64,000 nt of DNA from positions 30,492 through 94,491 of the forward strand of contig PTFA01000490.1 of assembly GCA_003342895.1 (NCBI GenBank), given 5' to 3'. Under the pieces are notes generated by a model. That model searched no databases. It saw only the letters and a list, made by a program, of their open reading frames with translations, and had not been told where the DNA came from. The stretch is from Casuarius casuarius. Its lineage: Eukaryota > Chordata > Aves > Casuariiformes > Casuariidae. The number at the start of each line of letters is the position of its first letter. Within the stretch, counting starts at the first letter, position 1. Of this stretch, positions 1 to 13,075 are shown piece after piece. The translations under genes and the position numbers were made by a program.

Positions 1-380
1 CGCCGTCGCCGCCTGCGCGCGCCGCCCCTCTAGCGTCACCACGTCGCCGCCCCCCCTCCCCTTCCCGTCACCGTGGAGACTCGTGGCGTCGACTCCGCCC
101 GGCGGCGGGAGCGCGGCCGCGCCGGGCCTTCTCCCGGCCGCCGGGGCCGCGGCCTGAGGGGGGGCCTTGGCCCGGTGTCGGAGCGGGGCGGCCGCCCCTC
201 CAGGCCGCCCGCCCCCTGCTGCGGCCTCTCCCTTCGAGGAGCCTCCCTGGAGCTGGCTGCTGTGGCGACCCTCGGCCGCGGGAAGCAACCTCGGGCTGCG
301 GGATGCTGAACTGCTTCTACTTCGGTTCAGCAGGAGTACAGCCAGGAGCGCCCAGCCCCCGTTTTCTGTTTTCGAAAGGG
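1..380. promoter_or_regulatory. CpG island at the window's left edge
   Basis: The first 380 bases are very rich in G+C with dense CpG, including runs such as GCGCGCGCCGCC, and then drop abruptly into ordinary sequence. This looks like a CpG-island promoter or first-exon region. No protein-coding frame here can be supported: the open frames are low-complexity Arg/Gly/Pro-rich translations. The simplest reading is the promoter of a gene lying mostly off the left edge, transcribed in either direction. An AATAAA at 397-402 on the plus strand follows, but nothing ties it to a transcript. Confidence 0.5.
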
Positions 381-1588
381 GCAAGGGTGAAAAATGAATA
401 AATTGGTTTGGTTGAAAAGCCCCCAGCGGGGGAGCCCGAGAATGAAAGCAGAGGAGCCAGAATTCCCTCAGCTCAGGAGACACAAAACTACCCAGAAGCG
501 TATGCAGCGCTAGGGGATCAGCTCACAGCTCAGCTCACCTCCCCCCACAGGCCTTCAGCCTGACTCTGAGCTAGCCCCGCTCGCTCCCCCGCCTTCCAGC
601 AGCTGGTGGCCAGCCTTTCCCCAGCTTCCCACCTTCACTCAAACAATAATGTTTTATTCTTGATTTCTTTCCTCAAGGGTTTCCCGTCAAAGAGGCTTAA
701 GCCCCGAAGAACATCCCTTGCTCTGGGGGTGAGACGAGAGCATCTCCAAGGGCCTGTGCTGGCCCCAAACTCGGGTCAAGAAGCCAAGGGGTGCCTCTTC
801 CACACAGGGCGGGACAGAGCAGGACACAAGGGTCTCGGGTAGATCCGCACACAGGTGCATCTGGTCTGAGCAGAAACCACAATAACTAGTGCAGACAACT
901 GGAAGGAGACAGGCTCCAGGTTACGCTGTGAAGTTAGCCCTAAATCATGACGTGGAGATAGGGTCAGAGTGCAGGGTCAAGACTGAGGGGCTAGGGGTCA
1001 GCATTACAGTTGGATACAGGGGTCAAAATCAGGACAGCGTGGTGAGCCAGCATGGTTGGTGTGCAGGGATGGAAGGATCCGGTAGGTTGGAGCTGGACCG
1101 CAGCTGTGGGGTAGGGGCTGAAGATGTTTCTAGGAGTTTATGGGAACAGCAAGCCAAATTAAGGTTGGGGTGGGAAGGGGGGAGCTGCAGGGGTAGGAAA
1201 CAGGACAAGAGGGGTTGGAAAGCAGGGAACTCGGAGAGGGGGAGAGATCAGAGCCATGCAGCGTAAACTGTCCAGCACAGAGATCAGGGCAAGAGCAGCC
1301 GAAGCCCTGCTGAGTCCGCGTTGAAAGGGGGTTGGTGTGGACCCAGGCACGCTGCACCGCATTTCGAGCTTGGCAGCAGGACAGGCGTGCGGCCAAGGAT
1401 GAGGCTGAGCAAGTCCAGTGCTGAAGAAGTGAGGGCCTTGCCTAGGGCTTGGGCGTTGCGTTGCCCCAGTGCAGCCTGTGCTCCGGGAGTCCTCCTGTGC
1501 TGCGGACAGAGCTAGGCGTCTCCTCTGCGGCCCCCTCCTCTTTGTAAGGCACGGCAGGGCTCCTGTCCCGTGTTGGCACGCTCTGCCT
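381..1588. other. Spacer, probable CABP2 3' UTR
   Basis: No supported coding sequence. On the minus strand, the strand of CABP2, an AATAAA lies at 653-658. It could end a CABP2 3' UTR of about 930 nt counted from the stop codon at 1589-1591. No nearer canonical signal was seen. Open frames here are short and overlap in conflicting frames, as expected by chance in GC-rich DNA. Confidence 0.4.
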
Positions 1589-4092
1589 TCAGCGCGACAT
1601 CATCCGCACAAACTCTGCCGGCAGAGAGCAATGCCTCAGGGACAATATCTGCCCACCTCTCCCCTCCCTTTCCAGCACTGAGAGAAGCCCCACTCCCACC
1701 CACTGGCCCCTCAAACCAACCTCCCTGAGCCAGGGCCACAATCCCACGTCGCAGCTCCCTCCCAGGCTTAACCCGCTAGGCCCCTGCCCCCTGCCCGTCC
1801 CATACCTTCAAAGTCCACCAGGCCGTCCCCATTGAGATCCACGTCCTTGAGGATCTCGTCCACCTCGCGGTAGTTGAGTTGCTGCCCCAAGAGTTTGCGC
1901 ATGGCCTCCCGCAGCTCCGCGATGCTGATCTGCCCATCCCCATTGGTGTCGAACTGCAAGGGAAGTGCTGATGGCCACGGGCCACCACAGGCCACGGCTG
2001 CCTTTGGCACACTGTTAGCTTCCCCCCCCACCTTGCTGTCCCCCTCGGTGCCCACACTGCCCACTCAAAGCATCCATGCCAACACCCTGGCCATTAGGCT
2101 CCCTGTCATGGCGCCCACCTCCCCCACATCCAGCCATGCAGAGCCCTTTCCTCACCTCACGGAAGGCGTCGCGCAGCTCCTTGATCCCGATCATGTCCGC
2201 TGTTTCTGCCAGCATCTTGGGGCCCATCAGTTCCACAAAATCATCAAAATCCACCTTGCCACCCGCTGCAGGAGAAGGGAAGCGTCAGCAGGAGCAGAAG
2301 CACAAGGGCCAGCTCCTGCCCCTTGGGGTGTGAGCCCCAAAGGAGAGCGCAAGAAGCAGGTCTGGCCGCCAAGGAGGGAAGAGAGTGGTCCACGCCAGGA
2401 CCAGGCTCCTGCATAGGGGAAGAACAGAACAACCCCACCACGGTCCCTACGTGCCCCTGCCAGAGAAAGGGCAGAGAGGAAGGTCTGGGCAAGGCGATCA
2501 CCCCCCAGGGTCCAGATGCACCACTGGCACGTACTGATCTGCTGCGACAGCTCAATGAGCTCCATCTCGGTGGGCATGTAGCCCATGGTCCGCATGCACT
2601 CGCCCAGGTCCTTGTAGCTGATGTACCCGTCATGGTCCTTGTCGAACTCCCGGAAAGCCTGCTTCAGCTCTGGGCACAGGGCAGAGTCGCAGTTACAGCC
2701 CCGGCCACCACACGCCCACAGCCAGGGGGAACGGCACCCAGCTCTGCCCCATAGTACGCCCCTTCCCTCCGGTACCGCGAGGCCCGCCGAGCTGCCCTCC
2801 TCCACCAAGCTGCCCTCCTCCACAGCGCTCTGCTAGCCACTCCAAGGGATGGGAGGGACAGCCCCACACTCCCAGGCGGTGGGGAACGCCCGCCAACCCA
2901 GGGGGCTGGGACCGAGCCCATGGTCCACAGCGGCCCACGAGGGAGCGCCCGCTTCTCACCCTTTTAGCAGCTGGGGCTACCCCAGCTCCGGGACTGGGTT
3001 ACCCCAGTGGGCTGCTCTTGCAAGGCAGTGCATCCCTGCAAGGGCTCTGATGGGGTCAGCCATGGGGCACTGCCCTATGCTTTACCTTCGATCTCTTCCG
3101 GCCGCAGCTCTCGATCCTAGGGAAGAAGCAGGAAGAGTAAAAGGACGGGCCCTATTGCAAGCCCTTGTCCCCATGGCTCCCCTCCCCAGCTGCACAGCCC
3201 CCACCGTGCTGCCGTGGGGCCACGGGGCAGAGGAGCAAGGGGTGCTGCGGGGGCACAGCGGGCAATCCTCTTGGAGCCTGCAGCTGCGGGGCTGGGGGAC
3301 AGGAGGGGAGCTGGGGGCACGAGAGCTGGCGCAGCAAACGCAGGGCACAGGGGCTGGTGTGGCACAGACAGCAGCACCCCAACATGGCACCCAGAAACGG
3401 CACAGTCGCAAGACCAAGGAGTGGCACCATTAAGACAGGTTCAGCTACAGACAGGGCGACGCGGGAGGGTGCAGGGGCAGGACAGACAGAGGGTGAAGGG
3501 GACCCGGGGCACGGCTGGGCCATGGCCGTGCTCTGTGTACCAGCTGGGTGATGGCGATGCTCTGGCGGAGGAAGATGCAGGCTGGCCCCACCAGCCCGTG
3601 CAGCACCGAGTAGTTCTGCAGTGGAGGCGACTGCGCCGCCTCTGCCAGCTCGTCAGGGTCTTGGGGGCCTGAGGCCGGGCAGCTGGAGTGCTGCTTCCCA
3701 TCCTGGAGGCAGAGCAGGCCGTTAGCAGAAAGGAGGGCCGCCCCACGGTGCCAGAGCCTCCCCGGGGGCTGAGGGGGCAGCCCTGGGGGGCTAGAGGCAG
3801 CCCGGGGAAGGCAGGCTGCACTCTGACCCTGCATGGACTCCTGCTGAGAGCAACGCCAGCAAGAAACGCCCATGTTACAGGCTCTGCGCAGGGCTCGCCA
3901 CCCTCCCACCAGCACCTCAGCACTTCCCCCCAGCACTCCCGGTCTCATCCTGCCCGTCGGATCCCCCGGGCCAGCGCGGGAGCCCTGGTGAGGGTGGGAT
4001 GAAGCTGGAGCACGGCGGGGACACTCCCCACGCACTGGGCCAGGCCTTACCTTGGAGAGCCTCCTCTCAGGGGTCTTGGTGCAGTTGCCCAT
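1589..4092 (-). CDS. CABP2: Calcium-binding protein 2 (CaBP2), complete
   Basis: Neuronal calmodulin-like Ca2+ sensor; in the family it modulates voltage-gated Ca channels at ribbon synapses of hair cells and photoreceptors. Coding exons (minus): 4092-4051, 3702-3541, 3116-3086, 2669-2535, 2265-2156, 1953-1806, 1614-1589. They sum to 654 bases, giving 217 residues plus TGA, and all phases agree. The N-terminus [11 protein letters not shown] carries a Gly2 N-myristoylation signal. It is followed by the family segment [14 protein letters not shown] (about residues 45-60). EF1 loop is [14 protein letters not shown]2 is degenerate ([11 protein letters not shown]), EF3 is [12 protein letters not shown] and EF4 is [12 protein letters not shown]. 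The protein ends EFVRMMSR. The ITGGKVDF spacing in the inactive EF2 matches human CaBP2 (QQISGGKVDF) rather than CaBP1 or CaBP4, whose sequence is two to three residues longer there. Human CaBP2 is about 220 residues. The start is the ATG that gives the myristoylation motif. The 31-bp and 26-bp exons are typical of the family. Confidence 0.93.
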
Positions 4093-4287
4093 GGCTGGCA
4101 GCTCCCCCCGCACCGCAGGGCATGCCTAGCCCCGGGGGGCCGGCTGGCGCAGTCCTTGGGGCTGGCACTCTGGCCAGGACAAGCCAGGACTGGGTTTTTT
4201 ATAGTAACAGTGGCTGCGTGGGGATTTGAGGTTTTTATTGAATATCTCTGGATATGCAGGGCAGGCGGGGGGGGGGCGAGACACGCA

Positions 4288-4317
4288 CCCGCGCGCGCTC
4301 ACACACACACACACACA
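4288..4317. repeat. Alternating purine-pyrimidine tract, (GC)n then (CA)n
   Basis: A short GC-alternating stretch runs directly into (CA)9 at 4300-4317, making about 28 bases of almost unbroken alternating purine and pyrimidine. Such tracts can adopt Z-DNA and are length-polymorphic. It sits about 200 bases upstream of the CABP2 start codon. Confidence 0.8.
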
Positions 4318-5355
4318 TAATCCCCAGGATTATTCTCTGCTCGGCCATGCCGCTCCAGATGTGGGGAGCCACCCAGCTGTTCCCCTCCTGCCCAGCCCCC
4401 TGCCCGCAGGGGCGGTCTTGGCCCCCAGGGTGGCCGGCGTGCCCCAGCCCCCTCCACCTCCCCCCCATCGGCACGCAGCCCTGATATCCCATGACAGCGA
4501 TGGCGGCAAAATCTCTCCCTTGCTGCCTCATTGCACCGCCCCCGCAAGCAGGCCCAGGCCATGGCGAGCGTGGAGGCGATGCCCCGCCAGATGTGATCGG
4601 GGAGCCCAGCGCCCTGCAAGTGATGCTGGTGCATGGGGGTATACCTGGCAGCCCCCAAAATGGGGGGGAGGGGCCTCGCTATTCAGCACTGCACCNCCTG
4701 CTCACTTGGCTTTGCCCTCTGTCCCTGCCATGCTGCTCTTTTTCCCCAGCTGGGCGTCCCCACGCCTCCCCTGGCCCATAACCCAGGCCGCTCATCCCAA
4801 CACGGGTTACCTGCCCGGAGGCGGAGGGCACCTCGGGCCCCGCGTCCTCAGCAGCCGAAGGATGCTCCTCGGGAAACGGGCCGCACTCGCCAGGTGACCC
4901 GCCGTGGCGCTGGGCGCTGACAGCTGCGCGGGGGCCGATCTGCTGCCCCCCGGGCCGCGGGGCCTGGCGGAGGCCGCAGCCACCCCTCTTGCCAGCGCTG
5001 TGCCCCCCATCCTTGCGCCGGCAGGAGGTGGGCAGCACAGTGCGGGCAGCGGAGCTTTCGGCGCTCGGCCGCCGTGGCCCCCGGAAGAAGAAGAACATGC
5101 CTCAGCCGGTGCGGCCTGCCACGCGCCCCTTCTCCCGGCCACCCGCTTCCCCAGCCCTCCGCTCCCCACTGCCGTGCGGCGCGAAGCCAGCCCAGACCTC
5201 TGCCGCTGCCCGCCCCGAATCCGATTCCCCCATTCCCGGGAGTGAGATTGCAGCGGGGGTGGGGGGGGGAAACCAGATCTGCCAGGGTGGACACACGACC
5301 CGGAGGGAGCTGTCTGCACCGGCTGCAACAATGACACCGGGCGACACGATCCCAG

Positions 5356-5440
5356 GCGGCCCGAAACCGGAGCACCGACGGCACGAGGCGGGGGGGAGGC
5401 GGCCCGAAACCGGAGCACCGACGGCACGAGGCGGGGGGGA
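5356..5440. repeat. 42-bp tandem duplication upstream of NDUFV1
   Basis: A unit of about 42 bases beginning GGCGGCCCGAAACCGGAGCA appears twice back to back with almost no differences, each copy ending in a long G-run. The near identity suggests a recent duplication or an assembly artefact in GC-rich sequence. Confidence 0.8.
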
Positions 5441-5449
5441 GGTGAGGTG

Positions 5450-5695
5450 GGCAGCGCTGCCCCGACAGGTGGGTTGTGGGGACAGAGCTGCCCTGATGGG
5501 GACATGACGGGGACAGACGTGGGCCTGGCCTGGGGGCAGCGCTGCCCCGACGGGAGGGTTGTGGGGATGGACGGAGGCAGTGCTGCCCCGACGGGAGGGT
5601 TGTGGGGATGGACGTCGGCCCAGCCCGGGGACAGCGCTGCCCCGACGGGACGCACAGAGGCGGCGCTGCCCCGACGGCAGGGCGCAGGAACGGAC
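5450..5695. repeat. Degenerate minisatellite in the NDUFV1 upstream region
   Basis: The core CAGCGCTGCCCCGACGG recurs about six times with spacing of roughly 30-60 bases, separated by variants of GAGGGTTGTGGGGATGGACG. Unit length is irregular, so this is a decayed or higher-order array. It ends about 50 bases before the (CG)n tract at 5742-5758. Confidence 0.75.
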
Positions 5696-5739
5696 GCGGG
5701 CCTGGGCCGCGCCGCCGCTTCGGCCCCCCTTTCCCCTCC

Positions 5740-8200
<2,461 letters not shown>

Positions 8201-8391
8201 GGACAAAGTGGCATAGACTGGGAGCAGTGCAGGCTGGGTTCCCTCTGGAGGACCCCTGCCTGCAGGCAGACAGGACCACTGACACCCGTGGCCCTGCTTT
8301 TTCCTGCTAGTGGGCATTTGTCGTGTGTGAGTGGCTCCCTGCAGCCGCTCGTGGGGTAGTGGGACTCTACTCCCTTGCTGGTGGGTTCCTC

Positions 8392-8397
8392 AATAAA
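8392..8397 (+). terminator. NDUFV1 polyadenylation signal AATAAA
   Basis: Canonical AATAAA 192 bases past the stop codon, followed within 30 bases by a GT/T-rich stretch (TCTTTTCTTTGTG), as expected for a cleavage site. It implies a short 3' UTR of about 210 nt. Confidence 0.8.
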
Positions 8398-8449
8398 CAC
8401 TGCTGTGCTCACAGGCTCTTTTCTTTGTGCAAATAGAGGCTGCAGTTGT

Positions 8450-8760
8450 AAAAATCATAGCAGCTTTGGTGGGAAGGGACTGCCAGAGGGCTCTTGGTCC
8501 AGCCTCCCCTCGGAGTAGGACCACCCCAGCGCTGGATCAGGGTGGCCGTGGCTTTACCACGTTTGGAAACCCCCCCAGGCTCTCCATGGAAATCCGGGCT
8601 CTCTGTGCCTGGTCCCAGAGCTGCACAGCCCCCTCCTGGGGAAGAAGTTTATCCTAAAGCTTGTCCTGAAACTCCCAGGCCATAACTCATGGCTGTAGCC
8701 CCCACTGCAGCAGCTGTTGCTCCTGCAAAGTTTGTCTCTGTTGCTTTTATCGTGGCTCAC
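8450..8760 (-). mobile_element. CR1-type LINE 3' fragment (copy 1)
   Basis: Begins AAAATCATAG, as inverted CR1 3' ends do in birds, and continues with the diagnostic GGTGGGAAGGGACTGCCAGA and TCTTGGTCCAGCCTC. It then has a core (ACCCCAGCGCTGGATCAGGG, TGGCCGTGGCTTT) shared with two other places in this window. Heavily mutated with no open frame, so an old dead copy. Right boundary approximate. It lies just past the NDUFV1 polyadenylation signal. Confidence 0.65.
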
Positions 8761-9920
8761 ACGCTGCCAACCCCAAGTGCTGCCTAATGGCTCCAGCGCT
8801 CACTCCAACCTTCCTCTGCCTGGCCCCAGCGAGCGGCAGTGCTGCCCTAAGCCCTAAGGCCTCGGAGGTGCTCCTGCCCATCTGCCTAATGCCGGTGTTG
8901 GCAGCAGGTTGCCATGAGGGAGCTGGAGCTGCTGCTGGCCGTGCTGTTGGCTCTCCATGCTTCTCTTGTTTCCAGCTGTTTGACTACTTAATATCTTATG
9001 GGGGAAGCTCCCTTTTGGAAAAAAAACAAGTGAAATGTTGCTAAAGCTTTTCCAAAGCAGCTTAAAGCTGGGCAGGTGGGTTTTTCTTTAAAAAGGAGGT
9101 GTCTTTCACACATCGTTTTATTAAACGACTTGGTCACAGCCTTCCTCTACGCCCAACTCCATTGCTTCTTCCTCGTATTTAGCTGGTGCATACTGATTCT
9201 GGTCCCAGGTAGGTCCCACCAAGGTGCCTAGACCAGCAGTCACTGCTCTGTGGCTCAGTGCCTTCCTACAGACTTTTAAAAAGTCAGCTGCTCCCATGTT
9301 TGCTGAGAGGAGTACTGGTGGAAGCTGAGCACTGTCATCCTCCAGGGCCTCCATAACTGCTTGGGGCCTCTCCTGCTGATGTTGCTAATGATGGGAGAGA
9401 CACCCCTCCACCTTGGTCTGAGAGCTGAGCTCACTGCTCCCCCCGCGGTGCTGGCACAGAAGGCCCCCCCACGCTTCAAGATTTGGAGGCTGTGACACAA
9501 GTGGTTTAAAACATTGTACTTTACTTTGCTAAATCACAAGGTGTGACATCAACCATGGGCACAGGCCTGCTGGAGCCCCGTGGCAAAGGGCTGGCAGCAC
9601 CGTGGATGGGAGACAGTGGAGCCGGCTCCCGGGCTGCCCTGGTTTCCCAGCAGCAGCCTCCTGCTAATCAGGAGCATGCAGCGAGCGTGTCCTAGAGGTG
9701 CCCAAAGGGCCCGGAGGAATAAAACAGCAGCACAGACGAGACCCTCAGAAAAGTCCGTCTGTACAGGCTCTGCATCAGCCACCACTGGCCCACGTCCCAG
9801 GCCTGCGAGCACTTTGCAAAGCCCACCATCCACCCCAGTAGCCTGCCGTGTCCCTTCCCTCTGCCTCCCGACTCAGGACTGAGCCCTCCCTGCTAACAGA
9901 GGAGCAGGGTGGCAGGGGGC
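8761..9920. other. NDUFV1-NUDT8 convergent intergenic region
   Basis: No recognisable gene. A minus-strand AATAAA at 9117-9122 is the only canonical signal downstream of the NUDT8 stop codon (9921-9923) and could end a long NUDT8 3' UTR of about 800 nt. A minus-strand open frame of 77 codons (9121-9354) stops inside that signal; see findings. The human region contains a DOC2G pseudogene between these genes, but I see no C2-domain remnant here. Confidence 0.45.
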
Positions 9921-11877
9921 TCAGCGGTGACCAGTCACCCGTGTCTTCTTGTGGTAGAGGTCAGGCGCCAGCAGCTCCAGCGTCAGCTCAGTGATGATGG
10001 CCGTGAGCCCCCACACCTTGTAAGGCCCGTTGAGGAAGACGGGCAGCGTGTAGCTGTAGCGGCCCTTGGAGCGGAAGTGGGTGTAGCCCTGGTTCTCCGT
10101 CTGCAGCAGGTGAGCCACGGGGACGGTGAAGACCTCCTCAACCTGGGCACAGAGACACGCAGGAGACAGTTGTGCTGCCTTGCCCAGGGCCTCCTCCTTG
10201 CAGCAGACCCCACGCAGGCCAGCTGGCAAGTCTGGGTATGTGGCTACCAGGGGCTGGGAAGGGATCCGAAACAGCTTTCCCAGGAGAGAGCTCAGAAATG
10301 GGGGAGGTCCCTCATCCCACTGCCGTTTTTGGGTTCCAGGGAGGCTGACGAGGAGCTGGCTGGAAAGCCGCTTGGTGCTGGGGTGGCCAGTGGGGAGGGG
10401 GGGGACTGGGAGAGCGGAAGTGCCCTTCAGCAGGCAGCACGTGCATGCCTTGCCAGCACCAAGGCGAGCCCTGAGCGAGCAGAGTCACGTGGGACAAGGG
10501 CCACTGGGGTGTCACCCACCTCCTGGGGGTTGGGCATAAGAGTCAGGTCCTCCAAGGGCCCCAGGTTCGCAAGGACGGGAGCCACCATCATTCCCCGCTG
10601 GAAGGAAGCGCAACGGGACAGCAGCAATGATGCCAGTGCCAAACCCCCTCCCTGAGATGCCACCCTGCCGGCCAGGGGCCCTCCCACACCTGTCTGGTAC
10701 CAGCGCCATGTCCCCAGTACCCCAGCCCCGTCCCTGTAATCCTGCACCCTAGTCCCCGACACCCCCATCTCCCACCCTACGTCCCCATCACCCTAACCTC
10801 ATCCCCAAACACCCATCTCCCTGTCACCCGCACCCCACTCCTCGACACCCATCAGCCATGTCCTTGCCACCCAACACCCTGCCCCCAGACACCCCATCCT
10901 ATGTCCGCACGCGGTGCCCCATGTCCCTGCCACCCCGAACCCAGACACCCCTGAGCCCCATGTCCCCTGTTCCTTAGTCCCCAGTCTCTCATGCCCGTTG
11001 CCCTGTCCCCAGATACCCCATGTCCCTGGTGCTCCTGTTGCCCTGTCCCCAGGCTGCCCATATACTGTGTCCCTGCCACCCCACCCCCAGGCACCCCATG
11101 TCCCTGCTACCCTATGTCCCCAGACCCCTCCACCTGTGTCCTTGTCACCCAGACACCCCTGCGCCCCATGTCCTTGTCACCCCATCCACAGACACCATGT
11201 CCCTGTCACCTTGTCCCCAGACACCCCGTGTCCACGGTGTCCCTGTCACCTTGTCCCCAGACACCTTGTGTCCCTGTCACCCTATCCCTAGACACCCCGT
11301 GTCCCTGCTACCCCGTGTCCCCAGACTCCCCACCTGTGTCCCTGTCACCCAGACACCCCTGTGCCCCATGTCCTTGTCACCCCAGCCACAGACACCCCGT
11401 GTCCCTGTCACCTTGTCCCCAGACCCCCCGCCTTTGTCCTTGTCATCCAGACAGCCCTGTGCCCCATGTCCTTGTCACCCCATCCACAGCCACCCTGTAT
11501 CCATGGTGTCCCTGTCACCCTGTCCCCAGACACCCTGTGTCCCTGTCACCTTGTCCCCAGACACCCCGCCTATGTCCCTGTCACCCAGACACCCCTGTGC
11601 CCCATGTCCTTGTCACCGTGTCCCCAGACACCCCGTGCCCGTGGTGTCCCTGTCACCTTGTCCCCAGGCCCCCCCCGCCTGTGCCTCTGTCGCCCCGGCC
11701 CCAGCCCCCTGCGTCCCTGTCCCCTGGGCTCCGCCGCCGCTACCCGGTCGGGTATGGCCCGCAGGAGGCCCCAGACGCGCTCGGGGTCCAGGGCCAGGCC
11801 CAGCTCCTCCCGCGTCTCCCGCAGCGCCGTGGCCACCGCGTCGCCGTCCGCCGGGTCGCGCTTGCCGCCGGGGAAGC
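9921..11877 (-). CDS. NUDT8: Nudix hydrolase 8, 5' end missing in assembly gap
   Basis: Member of the Nudix family related to NUDT7 (CoA/nucleoside-diphosphate-derivative hydrolases), mitochondrial in mammals. Exons seen: 11877-11744 (cut by the gap on its 5' side), 10597-10520, 10142-9921 (stop TGA 9921-9923). All join in phase 0. The first visible exon opens in FPGGK and carries the Nudix box with the helix ALRETREELGL. The position of the first conserved Glu of the box is Gly here; as I recall, human NUDT8 also lacks Glu there (Gln). Downstream come VWGLLR, then MVAPVLANLGPL, then VAHLLQTENQGYTHFRS and VWGLTAIITELTLELLAP, all matching human NUDT8 closely. About 65 N-terminal residues should lie in or beyond the gap, and sequence right of the gap shows no convincing first exon. 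The first visible intron is filled with a minisatellite. Confidence 0.9.
10720..11720. repeat. ~31-bp minisatellite inside a NUDT8 intron
   Basis: About 1 kb of C-rich tandem repeats, with typical unit GTCCCTGTCACCTTGTCCCC plus AGACACCCCGT (about 31 bases). There is a higher-order pattern in which a variant containing CCAGACACCCCTGTGCCCCA recurs at about 11147, 11346, 11444 and 11582. The plus strand is almost purely C/T/A, so the NUDT8 pre-mRNA strand is G-rich. The left part (10700-10980) is more decayed. Long open frames through it are artefacts of the repeat. Confidence 0.9.
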
Positions 11878-12294
11878 NNNNNNNNNNNNNNNNNNNNNNN
11901 NNNNNNNNNNNNNNNNNNNNNNNNNNNNNNNNNNNNNNNNNNNNNNNNNNNNNNNNNNNNNNNNNNNNNNNNNNNNNNNNNNNNNNNNNNNNNNNNNNNN
12001 NNNNNNNNNNNNNNNNNNNNNNNNNNNNNNNNNNNNNNNNNNNNNNNNNNNNNNNNNNNNNNNNNNNNNNNNNNNNNNNNNNNNNNNNNNNNNNNNNNNN
12101 NNNNNNNNNNNNNNNNNNNNNNNNNNNNNNNNNNNNNNNNNNNNNNNNNNNNNNNNNNNNNNNNNNNNNNNNNNNNNNNNNNNNNNNNNNNNNNNNNNNN
12201 NNNNNNNNNNNNNNNNNNNNNNNNNNNNNNNNNNNNNNNNNNNNNNNNNNNNNNNNNNNNNNNNNNNNNNNNNNNNNNNNNNNNNNNNNNNNNN
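11878..12294. other. Assembly gap (417 N)
   Basis: Run of N that removes the 5' part of a NUDT8 exon and probably the first exon and promoter. Both flanks are GC-rich and repeat-bearing, which explains the failure to close it. The N count may be an estimate. Confidence 0.98.
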
Positions 12295-12394
12295 CCGCCG
12301 CCAGCGCGGGGGGGTGGCCAGGCCCGGCCGGGGGGCGCGTCCGCCCCTCGTGCTTCCCGCCAGCGCCGCGGGCCCCCGAGGACCCCGTTCCGCC

Positions 12395-12520
12395 AGGTGT
12401 GAGACCCTCCTGCCAGCTGTGCACCCCGTCCCGCCAGCTGTGACCCCTCCCACCAGCTGTGCACCCCATCCCACCAGCTGTGGGACCCTCCTGCCAGCTG
12501 TGCACCCCAACTTGCTGGTA
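12395..12520. repeat. Short minisatellite beside gap 1
   Basis: About five copies of a unit near 24 bases built on CCAGCTGTGCACCCCGTCCC with variants CCAGCTGTGACCCCTCCCA and CCAGCTGTGGGACCCTCCTG. The array is unrelated to the 31-bp minisatellite on the other side of the gap. Confidence 0.8.
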
Positions 12521-12849
12521 GTACATGCACCCTGCCCTGCGCCTGTTGTGCATCCCCTCCCACCTTGTCTTTGTGGGGAGGCGACACCCGAGCAGCCACC
12601 AACTATTAGGTTTCTCCCTCGGTTCCGGGCGATCACATCCCTGAAATTGAGCCGCCTGTTCTTGCGCCGCAGGTACTCACAGACACCAAATCAATCTCTG
12701 GCGGCTGCCCAGGTAGCCTTACAGTATCGCTTTCCCGCCCGCATCCTGCCCCGGCCCACTTCAGTGGCTTGCAATTATTCAGTAGCCATCAGCAAGCAGC
12801 TTGTGATCCCCCCACCATGGCTGCTGGTGGCCCCACTGGTATTTGGGGC

Positions 12850-13075
12850 AATTTGGGGCAACACCCTGGGAAGTGCCAGCTCTCCTTATCTCCAGTGTTT
12901 TGAGAGAGGCAAAGACAACAGAGAGACACAGTCTCCATGGTGGTGGCATCTGAGCCTCGGCCAGGCGAAGCCCTGGCTGCCCCGATCTGGTGCTGGGATG
13001 CTCCTGCTCTGGGCAGAAGGCTGGACCGCAGCTCTCCAGCAGTCTTTCCCCCCAGCGCTGGGGGGTGGGCTGCAG
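12850..13075 (+). mobile_element. CR1-type LINE 3' fragment (copy 2)
   Basis: Shares the copy-1 core in opposite orientation: CCTCGGCCAGGCGAAGCCCT, GCCCCGATCTGGTGCTGGGA, TGCTCCTGCTCTGGGCAGAA. Low similarity continues on both sides. Boundaries approximate; assigned from the shared core plus resemblance to avian CR1 3' ends. Confidence 0.55.

Larger units (their letters stand above)
4093..5739. other. Intergenic region between divergent CABP2 and NDUFV1
   Basis: The two genes are transcribed away from each other. The interval is GC-rich, becoming a CpG island towards NDUFV1, and holds a dinucleotide repeat and two short minisatellites listed separately. One ambiguous base lies at 4696. Long open frames on the minus strand (for example 4807-6051) are Pro/Arg/Ala-rich translations without splice structure or similarity that I can recognise, so I do not call a gene. 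Confidence 0.6.

Noticed and set aside
1589..4092. Assignment as CABP4 or CABP1
   Set aside because: The ITGGKVDF spacing, the N-terminus MGNCTK and the neighbouring NDUFV1/NUDT8 fit CABP2 better; CABP1 and CABP4 have a longer linker in EF2.
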